A stretch of 64,000 nucleotides of DNA from Acinetobacter kookii (GTDB lineage Bacteria; Pseudomonadota; Gammaproteobacteria; Pseudomonadales; Moraxellaceae). The stretch lies in the NCBI RefSeq assembly GCF_900096895.1, contig NZ_FMYO01000003.1:186001-250000 (forward strand). Reading direction: 5' to 3'. The notes under the pieces were generated by a model. The model made no database searches. It worked only from the letters and a program-made list of their open reading frames with translations, and had not been told where the DNA came from. Shown piece by piece: positions 35,823-44,582 of this stretch; within the stretch, counting starts at the first letter, position 1, and every line of letters starts with the position of its first letter. The translations under genes and the position numbers were made by a program.

Positions 35823-37040
35823 TCAGTGTTCAGCCCATTCAACTGTTGAAAGGTCGATACCTTCTTTATACATATCCCAAAGCGGAGAAAGTTCACGCAA
35901 TTTCTCAACAGCAGCTTTAGTGATTTCAAGAACATGATCGATATCTTCTTCAGTGGTGTATTTACCGAAGCTGAAACGGATTGAACTGTGGGCAAGCTCG
36001 TCAGAAAGACCAAGTGCACGAAGTACATAAGACGGTTCAAGCGTTGCAGAAGTACATGCTGAACCAGAAGATACAGCTGCATCTTTCAGGGCCATCATCA
36101 ATGATTCGCCTTCAACGAAGTTAAAGCTGACATTGAGATAGTTTGCAACGTTTTGAGTTGGATGGCCGTTTAAGAACACTTGTTCTAAACCTTGTAGACC
36201 ATTCCATAATTTGTCACGCAGTACACGTAGACGTTTTTGTTCGGCTTCAAGGTTTTTGCCTGCAAGTTCAAATGCTTCACCCATACCTACAATTTGGTGA
36301 GTTGCAAGTGTACCTGAGCGCATGCCGCGTTCATGACCGCCACCATGCATTTGTGCTTTAAGGCGGACACGTGGTGAACGGCGAACAAATAATGCGCCGA
36401 TACCTTTAGGGCCATAAATCTTGTGCGCAGAGAAACTCATTAAATCAACTTTTAAAGTTGAAAGATCAATTTCTACCTTACCTGCAGCCTGAGCCGCATC
36501 CACATGGAAGAAAATTTTCTTGGCACGAGTAATTTCACCAATCGCTGCAACGTCAGTGATGGTACCAATTTCGTTGTTCACCATCATCAGGGACACAAGA
36601 ATGGTATCTGGACGAATTGCTGCTTCAACCATTTCCGGAGTAATTAAACCTGTTTGAGGCAGTGGTTCAAGATAAGTAATTTCGAAACCTTCTGCTTCTA
36701 ATTCACGGCAAGTATCTAAAATTGCTTTATGTTCAATTTTACTTGTAATGATGTGTTTGCCTTTAGAGGCATAAAATTGAGCCACACCTTTCAGTGCCAG
36801 GTTATCAGATTCCGTAGCACCTGAAGTCCAAACGATCTCGCGTGGATCTGCTTTGACCAAGTTCGCAACTTGTTCACGTGCATATTCTACTTTTTCTTCA
36901 GCCTGCCAACCGTAAGCATGAGAACGAGATGCAGCATTACCGAAAGTACCGTCGAAAGTTAAGCACTCCATCATGCGTTCTGCAACTTGTGGGTCTACAG
37001 GAGTGGTTGCTGCATAATCAAGATAAATCGGACGTTTCAT
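35823..37040 (-). CDS. iscS: Cysteine desulfurase
   Basis: A 405-residue PLP enzyme that takes sulfur from cysteine for IscU and tRNA thiolation. Landmarks: [27 protein letters not shown], the PLP Lys in [11 protein letters not shown] and the active-site Cys loop [16 protein letters not shown]. The start at ATG 37040 is one base after the iscR stop, so the two are translationally coupled; the frame is open upstream inside iscR but the family start is [14 protein letters not shown]. Confidence 0.97.
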   Translation of the reverse strand: MKRPIYLDYAATTPVDPQVAERMMECLTFDGTFGNAASRSHAYGWQAEEKVEYAREQVANLVKADPREIVWTSGATESDNLALKGVAQFYASKGKHIITSKIEHKAILDTCRELEAEGFEITYLEPLPQTGLITPEMVEAAIRPDTILVSLMMVNNEIGTITDVAAIGEITRAKKIFFHVDAAQAAGKVEIDLSTLKVDLMSFSAHKIYGPKGIGALFVRRSPRVRLKAQMHGGGHERGMRSGTLATHQIVGMGEAFELAGKNLEAEQKRLRVLRDKLWNGLQGLEQVFLNGHPTQNVANYLNVSFNFVEGESLMMALKDAAVSSGSACTSATLEPSYVLRALGLSDELAHSSIRFSFGKYTTEEDIDHVLEITKAAVEKLRELSPLWDMYKEGIDLSTVEWAEH

Positions 37041-37041
37041 G

Positions 37042-37515
37042 TCAAATACCTGTAACCGATAAAAGGGCTGAATCAAATGATGCTGTATTTTGGCGAATTG
37101 CAACGGTTTGAACGTTGTCGCGTGCTACCAGGTCAGCAAGGGTGATTTTTGCTAAATAATCGGCAATGTGGTGGGAGAGTTCTTGCCATAAATCATGAGT
37201 CAAGCACATTGCACCATTTTGGCAGTTACCTTTATGGTCACAACGCGTTGCGTCAACTGTTTCGTTTACAGCTTCAATAATTTCTAATACTGTGATTTCT
37301 TCAGCGTTACGTGCCAGATGATAACCACCGTTGGCTCCACGAACACTAGAAACTAAGCCGTGGCGCTTTAATTTCGCAAATAACTGCTCAAGATAAGCCA
37401 CAGAAATAGTTTGACGAGCTGCAATTTCAGCAAGCGTGATCGTTTGTTCAGTTGGCTGCAAAGCTAAATCAAGTAGAGCAGTCACTGCGTAACGACCGCG
37501 AGTAGTAAGACGCAT
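37042..37515 (-). CDS. iscR: Fe-S regulator of the isc operon (Rrf2 family)
   Basis: A 157-residue transcription factor with an N-terminal winged helix ([18 protein letters not shown]) and the [2Fe-2S] ligand set Cys92, Cys98, Cys104 and His107 ([18 protein letters not shown]), the same spacing as E. coli IscR. ATG 37515 matches the family; an upstream ATG at 37527 is less likely. The cluster-bound form should repress the operon through the site at 37559-37578. Confidence 0.95.
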   Translation of the reverse strand: MRLTTRGRYAVTALLDLALQPTEQTITLAEIAARQTISVAYLEQLFAKLKRHGLVSSVRGANGGYHLARNAEEITVLEIIEAVNETVDATRCDHKGNCQNGAMCLTHDLWQELSHHIADYLAKITLADLVARDNVQTVAIRQNTASFDSALLSVTGI

Positions 37516-37548
37516 GATTCGATACACATATTAAGACTAGATGTGTCG

Positions 37549-37577
37549 ATTTTATGAATCCTGACTAAAATAGTCAA
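37549..37577 (-). promoter_or_regulatory. iscR promoter with IscR type 1 site over -35
   Basis: On the minus strand TTGACT (37577-37572) and TAAAAT (37554-37549) are 17 bases apart, near consensus. The -35 sits in GACTATTTTAGTC (37575-37563), which fits the type 1 IscR pattern (GACT, five A/T-rich bases, AGTC). Repression of the operon by Fe-S-bound IscR follows from known biology. Confidence 0.7.
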
Positions 37578-37627
37578 GTTTTTTTGTGGGGCTTTAACTT
37601 ATTTTGTTTTATAGGAAAATTATATAT

Positions 37628-38275
37628 TTATACAATCCACCAATTATACACTAATAACGCAACTAATAGCACGATAGTTAGACTAAAAGCGATATTCATT
37701 CTTTTTTGTTTTTGCTGCATGCGACGAATACGATTCTTGTATTGTTTAACTTCTACCTCTAAGGTATTGATCTTTGAACGTTGTTGATCAATTTTTTCTA
37801 ATAGGGGAGCAATACGTTTTTTGGAAGCAATAATCTCCTGTTCATCAGTGGGTTCGCTAAGCCACTGTTTCCAGTCAGATAAAACTTTTGGAAAGCTGAA
37901 CAGCAAGGCTAAATCGCGAAACTCATCCTTTAAGGTACTGTCACCATCAATACGCATTTTTTTGATGCTGCGTCGATTGCCAAAGACAAATACTTTGATT
38001 AAATCCATAAGCGTGGTGCGAATATCCAAATCGACTACTTTTGCTGGTGCCTTGGTGTCAAAGAGTATGCCGTGTTCAGTAAAAACCACATAAAAATCAA
38101 AATAAGGTAAATAGCTATTAATTTTAATGGTTATTTTTTGATCTATAAATTTTTTAGCCTGCAAGCCAACGACCCGATCATGTTTTAAGATGAAGGTAAA
38201 GATTGTCTCTAAAACAATCATGGTCATTGTGAGCAACAAATGCGGTTGTTTTTGACCTTGTTGCGATTCACTCAT
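37628..38275 (-). CDS. SCP2/UbiJ-like domain protein with C-terminal membrane anchor
   Basis: A 215-residue protein that I cannot name with certainty. The first 145 residues recall SCP2/UbiJ lipid-binding domains: strands near KITIKINSYLPYFDFYVVF, then DIRTTLMDLIKVFVFGNRR and MRIDGDSTLKDEFRDLALL. A coiled coil (150-190) and one C-terminal membrane segment (IAFSLTIVLLVALLVYNWW) follow. This suggests a tail-anchored lipid-binding protein. AAGGAT precedes the ATG. Divergent from the phasin-like gene at 38466. Confidence 0.6.
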   Translation of the reverse strand: MSESQQGQKQPHLLLTMTMIVLETIFTFILKHDRVVGLQAKKFIDQKITIKINSYLPYFDFYVVFTEHGILFDTKAPAKVVDLDIRTTLMDLIKVFVFGNRRSIKKMRIDGDSTLKDEFRDLALLFSFPKVLSDWKQWLSEPTDEQEIIASKKRIAPLLEKIDQQRSKINTLEVEVKQYKNRIRRMQQKQKRMNIAFSLTIVLLVALLVYNWWIV

Positions 38276-38307
38276 AAAACTTAATCCTTACCTGAAAGGA
38301 GCATCCC

Positions 38308-38373
38308 ATGCTCGAAAATGTGTTTCAGGACTTATCAACAAATATATTAATCTTGCTTTGTAGAACAGTTTAG
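38308..38373 (+). CDS. Possible 21-residue small ORF
   Basis: ATG 38308 has AAAGGAG six bases upstream, a strong ribosome site, and encodes 21 residues (MLENVFQDLSTNILILLCRTV) before TAG. The peptide is hydrophobic at its end. The start is only 33 bases from the divergent membrane gene, so its promoter would lie inside that gene. Chance is quite possible. Confidence 0.25.
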   Translation: MLENVFQDLSTNILILLCRTV

Positions 38374-38465
38374 CAAATCGATCAAGTATTTAATTTGTTA
38401 TTATAGCTGTATTTTTTGAGTAATTATATTTAAGTTGTATGGAAAATAAGCAGGAGATTGGCTGA

Positions 38466-38933
38466 ATGGATAAATCAATAAAAGATCAAGAGATTGATCA
38501 ACTAAAAAATGAAAATACTGATAAAACAAAGAATAAATCACGTTCAGGTCGTAAATCGGGTCTGGATTTTCGTAAATATACTCAGCAGATATGGCTTGCT
38601 GGCCTGGGGGCTTTTTCGCGTGCGGAAGAGGAAGGCAACAAACTCTTTGACTCTTTAGTCAAGGTCGGTGAAGAACTGGAATCCAAGACGTCTGAAATTG
38701 CCGATCAAACCGTAGAAAAAGTTTCGGTAAAAGCCAAAGAATCGGTGAGCGATACTAAAGACAAGGTCGAAAAACTCATTGACCATAGTGTTAACCACTC
38801 TTTAAACAGAATTGGTCTGGTTACCGTAAAAGATATTCAACATTTAGAAAGTCTCATGTTACAACTCCATAATAAAGTCGATTTTTTGATTGAAGAAAAT
38901 AAGCAGTTAAAGGCACAAATGTTACAAAAATGA
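38466..38933 (+). CDS. Phasin-family (PHA granule-associated) protein
   Basis: A 155-residue, highly charged helical protein with the phasin pattern around IWLAGLGAFSRAEEEGNKLFDSLVKVGEELE, a Lys-rich N-terminus (KNKSRSGRKS) and a C-terminal leucine-heptad part (LMLQLHNKVDFLIEENKQL). Such proteins coat polyhydroxyalkanoate granules or similar hydrophobic surfaces. No PHA synthesis gene is in the window. GCAGGAGATTGGCTGA precedes ATG 38466. Confidence 0.8.
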   Translation: MDKSIKDQEIDQLKNENTDKTKNKSRSGRKSGLDFRKYTQQIWLAGLGAFSRAEEEGNKLFDSLVKVGEELESKTSEIADQTVEKVSVKAKESVSDTKDKVEKLIDHSVNHSLNRIGLVTVKDIQHLESLMLQLHNKVDFLIEENKQLKAQMLQK

Positions 38934-39007
38934 AACTTTTTTTAGTTTTTCTGCATTTTTCAACAATTTTTTTCGCAATTATTTTATAGAAAAGCTGATT
39001 GAGAGTA

Positions 39008-39037
39008 TTGCGTTTTGCCCCAAAGCATTGATATAAA
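39008..39037 (+). promoter_or_regulatory. Likely hupB promoter
   Basis: TTGCGT (39008-39013) and TATAAA (39032-39037) are 18 bases apart, about 55 bases upstream of the hupB ATG. Read by eye only. Confidence 0.4.
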
Positions 39038-39092
39038 GGTGTTATGGAATCCTTAGACCTTAAATAAACGATATTAAGAGGACGTAATCTTC

Positions 39093-39365
39093 ATGAATAA
39101 ATCAGAATTAATCGATGCAATTGCAGAGAAAGGGGGATTGTCTAAGACTGATGCAGGTAAAGCCTTAGATGCAACAATTGCTTCAATTACTGAAGCACTT
39201 AAATCTGGTGATACTGTTACACTTGTTGGTTTTGGTACATTCAACGTTAAAGAACGTGCGGCACGTACAGGTCGTAACCCGCAAACTGGCGCAGCTTTAG
39301 AAATTAAAGCAAGCAAAGTACCAAGCTTTAAAGCAGGTAAAGGTTTAAAAGATTCTGTAGCTTAA
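39093..39365 (+). CDS. hupB: HU-family DNA-binding protein
   Basis: A 90-residue nucleoid protein ([20 protein letters not shown], then [24 protein letters not shown]). The proline-containing arm and length are typical of HU-beta. AGAGGACG lies before ATG 39093. A terminator follows; ppiD is next on the same strand. Confidence 0.95.
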   Translation: MNKSELIDAIAEKGGLSKTDAGKALDATIASITEALKSGDTVTLVGFGTFNVKERAARTGRNPQTGAALEIKASKVPSFKAGKGLKDSVA

Positions 39366-39383
39366 TCTTTCTTAAAGCCGATA

Positions 39384-39409
39384 AACGCGCCCTATAGGCG
39401 CGTTTTTTA
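39384..39409 (+). terminator. Intrinsic terminator of hupB
   Basis: AACGCGCC and GGCGCGTT pair around CTATA, followed by a T run. Confidence 0.9.
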
Positions 39410-39496
39410 TTAATAATGCCGATTTACAGTGTGAACACATTCATTCAGCTGAGGTTTTCGGGTAAAATCCCCCAGAAATAAAATATTGGAATACTT

Positions 39497-41365
39497 ATGG
39501 AATCTTTTCGTAAAGTTATTAAGGGCTGGTTGGGCAAAGTGTTGCTCATTTTGTTTTTGACCCCTTTAGCACTTGTAGGTATTGAAGGATATTTTAGTGG
39601 TGGTAAGTCAGAAGACACAGCAAAACTGGTGAATGGCCAGGAAATTTCTAAAAAAGAATTGGAGTCGCTGACCCAAACATTTAAAGAACAATATTTGGCT
39701 TATGCCAACGGCGACGAAACTTTACTGAATCAATCTTTCATTGAAAACAAGGCGATGGATAGTCTGGTCGCTCGAACCTTGTTGTTACAGCAGGCAGAAG
39801 AGCTGGGCATTTCATTAAGTGATGCACAAATTGAACAGATGGTTGCCCAGCAACCAAGCTTCCAGGAAAACGGTAAATTTTCTGAAGCCTTATACTCAAA
39901 TTATTTGCGTTCAGTTGGCATGACCAGTCAGGCTTTGATTGCCAACTTGCGTAAAGACCATGCCTTGAAAATGTTGACTTCAACATTTATGGACTATGCA
40001 TTGGTGAGCAAGCTTGATATTCAGCAAATTGCCAACTTGCAAACTGAACAACGCACCTTGCATCTTGCCAGCATTAAACTGGATGAATACAAGAAAAATA
40101 TCAAAGTCACACCGCAAGAAATAGCAGCTTATTACAACAAGCATCAAAATGCGTTTAAGCAGGTTGCAAGTGTAGATGTGGACTACGTTGTGCTTACGCC
40201 TGCTGATGTTGCACCTGCCAATACTCAAGTGACAGATGCTGAATTGCAGCAAGCTTATAATGCATTTGTTGATGCGCAAAAGCAGAATGTTAAGCCATTG
40301 GTCAAACATATTTTAATTACGGCAGACACCCGTTCGGACGCTGAGGCGAAAAAATTAGCCAATGAGGTCGCTGCAAAAATTAAAGCAGGCATGTCTTTTG
40401 CCCAAGCTGCAGCACAGTATTCGGATGATACTGAATCGAAATCTAAGGGTGGTGTGGTAGAAGCCTATGCAAAAGGCGTGTTTGGTGATGCATTTGATCA
40501 AAGCGTAGCTTCTTTAAAACCCGCACAAGTTTCAGCACCGGTTAAAACCCAGTATGGTTATCATTTAATTGAAACCGAAGCCGCTGCAATGAAGTTGCCT
40601 TCATTTGAGACTGAAAAACCGCGCTTGCTGGCTGAGTTGCAAAAGAATAAAGCCGCAAATTCATTCTCGGATGCTGTAAATAGCCTGAATGAGCTGGTTG
40701 TAGGGAGCGATGCGCTAGATGTGGTGGCGCAGGAAGTTAAAGGTGTAACGGTTCAGTCTGTGAAAGGTATGACCCTGGCTACACAGCATCCTGTACTGAG
40801 CGATGCCAATGTCAAGGTCAAGCTGTTTAATGATGATGTGAAAAATGGCGATCGCAATGCATCTAGCAGCATTCAAATGGCAAATGGCAATACTGTTTGG
40901 GTAAAAGTACGTAATTATCATGCGGCTGGTGTGCAGACTTTGGCTGAAGCAACACCACGTGTAAAAGCAAAACTCATCGAACAGAAAGCAAGTGATGCAG
41001 CGAAAGCGAAAATCCAGACCGCATTGAATAACTTTAAATCACAACCAGCTGTTAGCGTTGTGGCACAAAGTCAGATTACTTTTGAAAATGCTGGTGTATT
41101 TACCCGTTCACAAGGCCTAAAACGTGAGATTGAACGTGCGGCATTCAGTGTTCCGGCACCGAAAGCAGGCATGTGGTCAGTCACGACTGCTTCTTTGCCT
41201 AATGAATTGGTGGTGGTTGCTGTATCAAATGTGAACAAGACAACTTCGAATGCCTTAACCAATGAACAGTTGGGTGAATTGTCCAAGTTGTATCAACAGC
41301 TTCGTGGTCAGCAGGAACTGGATGATTACACGCAATATCTAAAGTCACATGCGAAGATTAAGTAA
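39497..41365 (+). CDS. ppiD: Membrane-anchored periplasmic PPIase/chaperone PpiD
   Basis: A 622-residue periplasmic folding factor. One N-terminal membrane anchor (VLLILFLTPLALVGIEGYF, about residues 15-35) is followed by a SurA-type chaperone region and a parvulin domain near 260-360 (KPLVKHILITADTRSDAEAKKL, FAQAAAQYSDD, KTQYGYHLIETE). Length is typical (E. coli 623). It follows hupB, as in many gammaproteobacteria. Confidence 0.93.
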   Translation: MESFRKVIKGWLGKVLLILFLTPLALVGIEGYFSGGKSEDTAKLVNGQEISKKELESLTQTFKEQYLAYANGDETLLNQSFIENKAMDSLVARTLLLQQAEELGISLSDAQIEQMVAQQPSFQENGKFSEALYSNYLRSVGMTSQALIANLRKDHALKMLTSTFMDYALVSKLDIQQIANLQTEQRTLHLASIKLDEYKKNIKVTPQEIAAYYNKHQNAFKQVASVDVDYVVLTPADVAPANTQVTDAELQQAYNAFVDAQKQNVKPLVKHILITADTRSDAEAKKLANEVAAKIKAGMSFAQAAAQYSDDTESKSKGGVVEAYAKGVFGDAFDQSVASLKPAQVSAPVKTQYGYHLIETEAAAMKLPSFETEKPRLLAELQKNKAANSFSDAVNSLNELVVGSDALDVVAQEVKGVTVQSVKGMTLATQHPVLSDANVKVKLFNDDVKNGDRNASSSIQMANGNTVWVKVRNYHAAGVQTLAEATPRVKAKLIEQKASDAAKAKIQTALNNFKSQPAVSVVAQSQITFENAGVFTRSQGLKREIERAAFSVPAPKAGMWSVTTASLPNELVVVAVSNVNKTTSNALTNEQLGELSKLYQQLRGQQELDDYTQYLKSHAKIK

Positions 41366-41380
41366 TCTTAAGTGAAATAA

Positions 41381-41409
41381 AAAAAACCTGCGTTAACGCA
41401 GGTTTTTTT
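41381..41409. terminator. Bidirectional terminator after ppiD
   Basis: AACCTGCGTTAACGCAGGTT is a perfect palindrome flanked by A and T runs, between the convergent ppiD and DUF2797 genes. Confidence 0.9.
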
Positions 41410-41425
41410 ATGGCTGAATTGAAGC

Positions 41426-42298
41426 TTATTCAGCACGTATTTTCAGTTCATAGCCTGAATATTTGCGGATATTAATGACACCGGTATCCAAGATTAGATA
41501 TTGTCCTTTAATACCCAGTAATTTGCCACGAATAATCGGTGTTTTATCCAGATTGTGTGACTTGATTTTTTCGGGATATTGCTCGACCGGATAAACAAAC
41601 TCGCGTGGCAGCTCATTTTCCATGACTTCAATTGTTTCGTTAAATTCGAGGTTCTGGCTAAATTCATCCCGAATGGTTTGAATTTTCGGTGCAAATTCTT
41701 CTATCAGCTGTTCACGCACTTCTATTAAATTGAGCGGTTCAGCTTCGCCTTTGAGTAGTTTGCGCCAATCCGTCTTGTCTGCAACCTGAGTGCCAAACAT
41801 AATTTCCAGTTGGCCTGAGAGACGGCGGGAACCTACTTTCATAATCGGCAAAGCCTGGGTTGCACCCTGGTCCAGCCAGCGCGTTGGCATTTGTCCAAGA
41901 CGGGTGATGCCGACTTTTAATGCACTTGAATTGGCCAGATAAACAATATGCGGCTGGAAGCACACATCATGAGCAAAGCTATCTTCGCGGCAAGTCCCGA
42001 GATGATAATGACAGGTTTCCGGTTTCATAATGCACATGTCACAGGATGCTTTGGTTTTGAAACATTTAAAGCAGTGACCCTGTGAAAAGGATTTACTGGT
42101 TTTGCTACCACAGGATACACAGTAGATATTGCCGGTCCATTCGATTTCAATTTCCTGGCCTAAATTGAATGGCAGGTCAACTTCTGAACGATCTAGAATA
42201 AATTTATATTCAACATTTGCCTTGTGTGTATGTTGATCAGTTACACTAAGGTCCTTAAGACCTGCATGCATTTTATGGCAAATGCCTTGTAGTTCCAT
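41426..42298 (-). CDS. DUF2797 family protein with zinc-binding Cys motifs
   Basis: A 290-residue protein from ATG 42298 (MELQGICHKMHAGLKDL), with GAGAG upstream. A Cys-rich block (CVSCGSKTSKSF, HCFKCFKTKASCDMC) should bind zinc; the following part (HIVYLANSSALKVGITRLGQMPTRWLDQGA, quoted in parts) is the family's GIY-YIG-like region with VGITR. Function unknown. Its start lies 34 bases from the divergent gene at 42333. Confidence 0.8.
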   Translation of the reverse strand: MELQGICHKMHAGLKDLSVTDQHTHKANVEYKFILDRSEVDLPFNLGQEIEIEWTGNIYCVSCGSKTSKSFSQGHCFKCFKTKASCDMCIMKPETCHYHLGTCREDSFAHDVCFQPHIVYLANSSALKVGITRLGQMPTRWLDQGATQALPIMKVGSRRLSGQLEIMFGTQVADKTDWRKLLKGEAEPLNLIEVREQLIEEFAPKIQTIRDEFSQNLEFNETIEVMENELPREFVYPVEQYPEKIKSHNLDKTPIIRGKLLGIKGQYLILDTGVINIRKYSGYELKIRAE

Positions 42299-42332
42299 AC
42301 AGAATACTCTCTTCAATAATAAGGATGCAGTT

Positions 42333-42803
42333 ATGGCTGAACAAAATGTCATTACTTCAATGCTAGACGATTTATCTCAGGAACAGCCTATCCAAACTGC
42401 ATTATGTATTGGTCAAAATCTTGCACAATACGACAATAATCAATCAATTCAATGGCACTATTTTAACGTAACTGAGTTTTTAAATCTGCCTTTTACCCAG
42501 CGATATGATCTGGGTTTTGTGGTGATGGATGCACAAGAGTTGGCGCTACTTTCTGATGTGCAGAAGTCTCAGCTGTTAGTGAGATTACGTGACCTGATGG
42601 CAAAACGAATTGTTGTGGTCAGTCGATTACAGGATGAAAAATTGTTGCGTGCCTTGGGTTTTACCCAGCTGATTGATAAAACCCGTCATGACAGTGATTT
42701 TGCACTGTGGCAATTCAATATTTTAACCTATAAACATGTGCCTGACTGGTTTAACTCCAAATTCTGGGCAAACCCTGAAAACTGGAATAAATTTCGCTGG
42801 TAA
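42333..42803 (+). CDS. Conserved hypothetical protein, DUF6231-like
   Basis: A 156-residue cytoplasmic protein. ATG 42333 has AAGGATGCAGTT upstream; an earlier in-frame ATG at 42282 lies inside the neighbour's start region and is rejected. The central strand-helix pattern (YDLGFVVMDAQELALLSDVQ, RDLMAKRIVVVSRL, LLRALGFTQLID) looks like a degenerate Rossmann or methyltransferase-like fold, and the end is Trp-rich (PDWFNSKFWANPENWNKFRW). I believe it is the DUF6231 family but cannot confirm. Confidence 0.6.
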   Translation: MAEQNVITSMLDDLSQEQPIQTALCIGQNLAQYDNNQSIQWHYFNVTEFLNLPFTQRYDLGFVVMDAQELALLSDVQKSQLLVRLRDLMAKRIVVVSRLQDEKLLRALGFTQLIDKTRHDSDFALWQFNILTYKHVPDWFNSKFWANPENWNKFRW

Positions 42804-42900
42804 TAATTGTTTGTTGTCATTGCAAATTTTAACAATAGCGATTTATTTATTACGTTCAAAGCATCGTATTCTTTTATTAGGCTCATAAAAGGATAGTGCG

Positions 42901-43545
42901 ATGACGAATCTTAGTAATATTGTTGAAATGCTGGCTAAACAGGCTTTAGGTGGCAATCAGCAACAATCACGGCAGGGTGGTTTAGGAGATATTTTAGCTT
43001 CGGTATTTGGCCAGATGAGTGCGAATGATACTCAGCAAAGTCAACAACAAAACCAGCAGAACCAGCAAAGACAACAAGGTGGGTTGGGCGGAATTTTGGG
43101 ATCAGTGCTGGGACATTTGAGTGGTCAACAAAATCAGCAACCTCAGTACAACCAACAGCGAAGTAATGTAGGTAAGACCTTATTGATTGCGGTGCTTCCT
43201 TTGGTGCTTGCCTGGATTCAGAAGCAAGGCGGTTTGCAGGGTGCGCTGGATAAACTAAAAGGTATGGGACTCAGTCGCCAGGTGGATGATTGGGTTTCTA
43301 CAGGTCCAGGTGAAAATGCCAGTGTGGACCAGCAGCAGGTACAGGGTCTGTTTGATGATCAGGAAGTCGAGCAGGTCGCACAGGAAACCCACGTACCCAA
43401 ACAGGATATTTACGCTGCGATTTCAAAAGTCTTGCCGCAAATTATTGATTCACTGACGCCTCAAGGCGAACAAACCAATAAGCAGGAAGCCAATGCTGAT
43501 ATTCAGCAGGTGATGAACCTGGTGTCCGGCTTTTTGAAACGTTAA
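42901..43545 (+). CDS. YidB/DUF937-family Gln-rich protein
   Basis: A 214-residue protein of the DUF937/YidB group. Two glutamine/asparagine-rich low-complexity stretches lie near residues 18-26 and 45-62 and 80-93. A hydrophobic helix follows (TLLIAVLPLVLAWIQKQGG), then the conserved C-terminal half GLSRQVDDWVSTGPG with LPQIIDSLTPQG and a last helix. The Gln repeats are encoded by mixed CAA and CAG codons. Function unknown. AAAGGATAGTGCG precedes ATG 42901. Confidence 0.8.
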   Translation: MTNLSNIVEMLAKQALGGNQQQSRQGGLGDILASVFGQMSANDTQQSQQQNQQNQQRQQGGLGGILGSVLGHLSGQQNQQPQYNQQRSNVGKTLLIAVLPLVLAWIQKQGGLQGALDKLKGMGLSRQVDDWVSTGPGENASVDQQQVQGLFDDQEVEQVAQETHVPKQDIYAAISKVLPQIIDSLTPQGEQTNKQEANADIQQVMNLVSGFLKR

Positions 43546-43551
43546 GATTTT

Positions 43552-43580
43552 AACCGGCTGAGTGGCTGGCTCAGCTGGTT
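43552..43580. terminator. Hairpin between convergent genes
   Basis: AACCGGCTGAG pairs with CTCAGCTGGTT with one mismatch around TGGCTGG. No long T run follows. Confidence 0.55.
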
Positions 43581-43620
43581 GTTAAGCATTTAAAATAAAA
43601 TAGCCTATGCTAAATAAATG

Positions 43621-44238
43621 CTACTGATGATTTTCCATGTTAAATAAATTATTGGATTTGGAAATTTTTTTAGCAATATAGTGGGACTTTTTTAGGCGAA
43701 TCAAAATAATCTGCGATTGAAATTCCAGTTCACCAAATTCAGGCTCAACCTGTACATAATGTAATTGTCCAAAACTGTCCCGTACCCGTGCCTGTGCGGA
43801 AAATCCCGGACGGGCATTGCCACTGGAAATGGTCGCCAAACGTCCCAGTAGACTGACCTGTTGCTTGGTCAGTGTCGGCTTGATGACCTGGTCAAGGCAA
43901 TGAATCATAAATACAGTGAAAAACACCGCAATGATCAGCGCCGGGATCATCAGATAATAAGCAGGCAAGAATGCCTTCTGTTGTGCAAATACGCAAAGTT
44001 GCAGAAAATAGCCTGCAAAACTGAAGTTCATGAGTAAAAACACCACAATCAGTGTTTTGGAGAATTTGACGTTGAGCAGTGGTGAGTCAGTCAGTTTCTT
44101 TGGTGAAAGCGTTTTTAGAAACTCGGTCGGGCGAATGTTAAAATAATAGCCAATGGTTTCTGCCATGCTGAGTACAATTAAGGCCAATAAACTTAAATGA
44201 AACGGGATCAAGTTATAGTCTTGTAGAAACTCAAGCAT
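43621..44238 (-). CDS. YqiJ-like OB-fold membrane protein (DUF1449)
   Basis: A 205-residue membrane protein of the YqiJ/DUF1449 group: about three or four membrane segments (YNLIPFHLSLLALIVLSMAE; KTLIVVFLLMNFSFAGYFLQL; YYLMIPALIIAVFFTVFM) and a C-terminal OB-fold-like part (RVRDSFGQLHYVQVEPEFG). In enterobacteria YqiJ pairs with the flotillin YqiK; no flotillin gene is next to it here. ATG 44238 has GGA seven bases upstream; ATG 44250 is an alternative. It lies 17 bases after the Rieske gene stop. Confidence 0.75.
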   Translation of the reverse strand: MLEFLQDYNLIPFHLSLLALIVLSMAETIGYYFNIRPTEFLKTLSPKKLTDSPLLNVKFSKTLIVVFLLMNFSFAGYFLQLCVFAQQKAFLPAYYLMIPALIIAVFFTVFMIHCLDQVIKPTLTKQQVSLLGRLATISSGNARPGFSAQARVRDSFGQLHYVQVEPEFGELEFQSQIILIRLKKSHYIAKKISKSNNLFNMENHQ

Positions 44239-44255
44239 GGCAAATTCCATTGGGT

Positions 44256-44582
44256 TTATTCTTCTTTCAGGTAAATTCCACCATCAGAATGCACGGTAAT
44301 TTCAACTTTTTCAAGTGATTGCCCCTGGCAGGGACCAGAAACACATTCACCGGTTTCAACCAGAAACAGGGCTCCATGCGTGGAGCATTCAATATATTCC
44401 TGATCACGGTCTAGAAACTGGTTTTCCAGAAATTCCAGCTCGACCTGCAAGTGAGGACAGAGATTCTGATAGGCATAGAATGAGCCGTCACGCTGGGTAA
44501 TGAAAATATTGTCACCATTTGGCGTTTCGTATGAACGTGCTTCACGTTCAGGAATCTCTTCCATCATGGCAATTTTAATCAT
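44256..44582 (-). CDS. Rieske [2Fe-2S] domain protein
   Basis: A 108-residue soluble Rieske-type protein. Cluster ligands are Cys-X-His in NLCPHL and Cys-X-X-His in ECSTHGALF, matching ferredoxin components of dioxygenase systems or NirD-like proteins. No signal peptide. ATG 44582 overlaps the stop of the adenosine kinase gene by one base (TAATG), which means translational coupling. No oxygenase gene is nearby. Confidence 0.82.
   Translation of the reverse strand: MIKIAMMEEIPEREARSYETPNGDNIFITQRDGSFYAYQNLCPHLQVELEFLENQFLDRDQEYIECSTHGALFLVETGECVSGPCQGQSLEKVEITVHSDGGIYLKEE

Noticed and set aside
37041..37103. Upstream extension of iscS into iscR
   Set aside because: The iscS family begins at [14 protein letters not shown] (ATG 37040); the earlier frame overlaps the iscR coding end.
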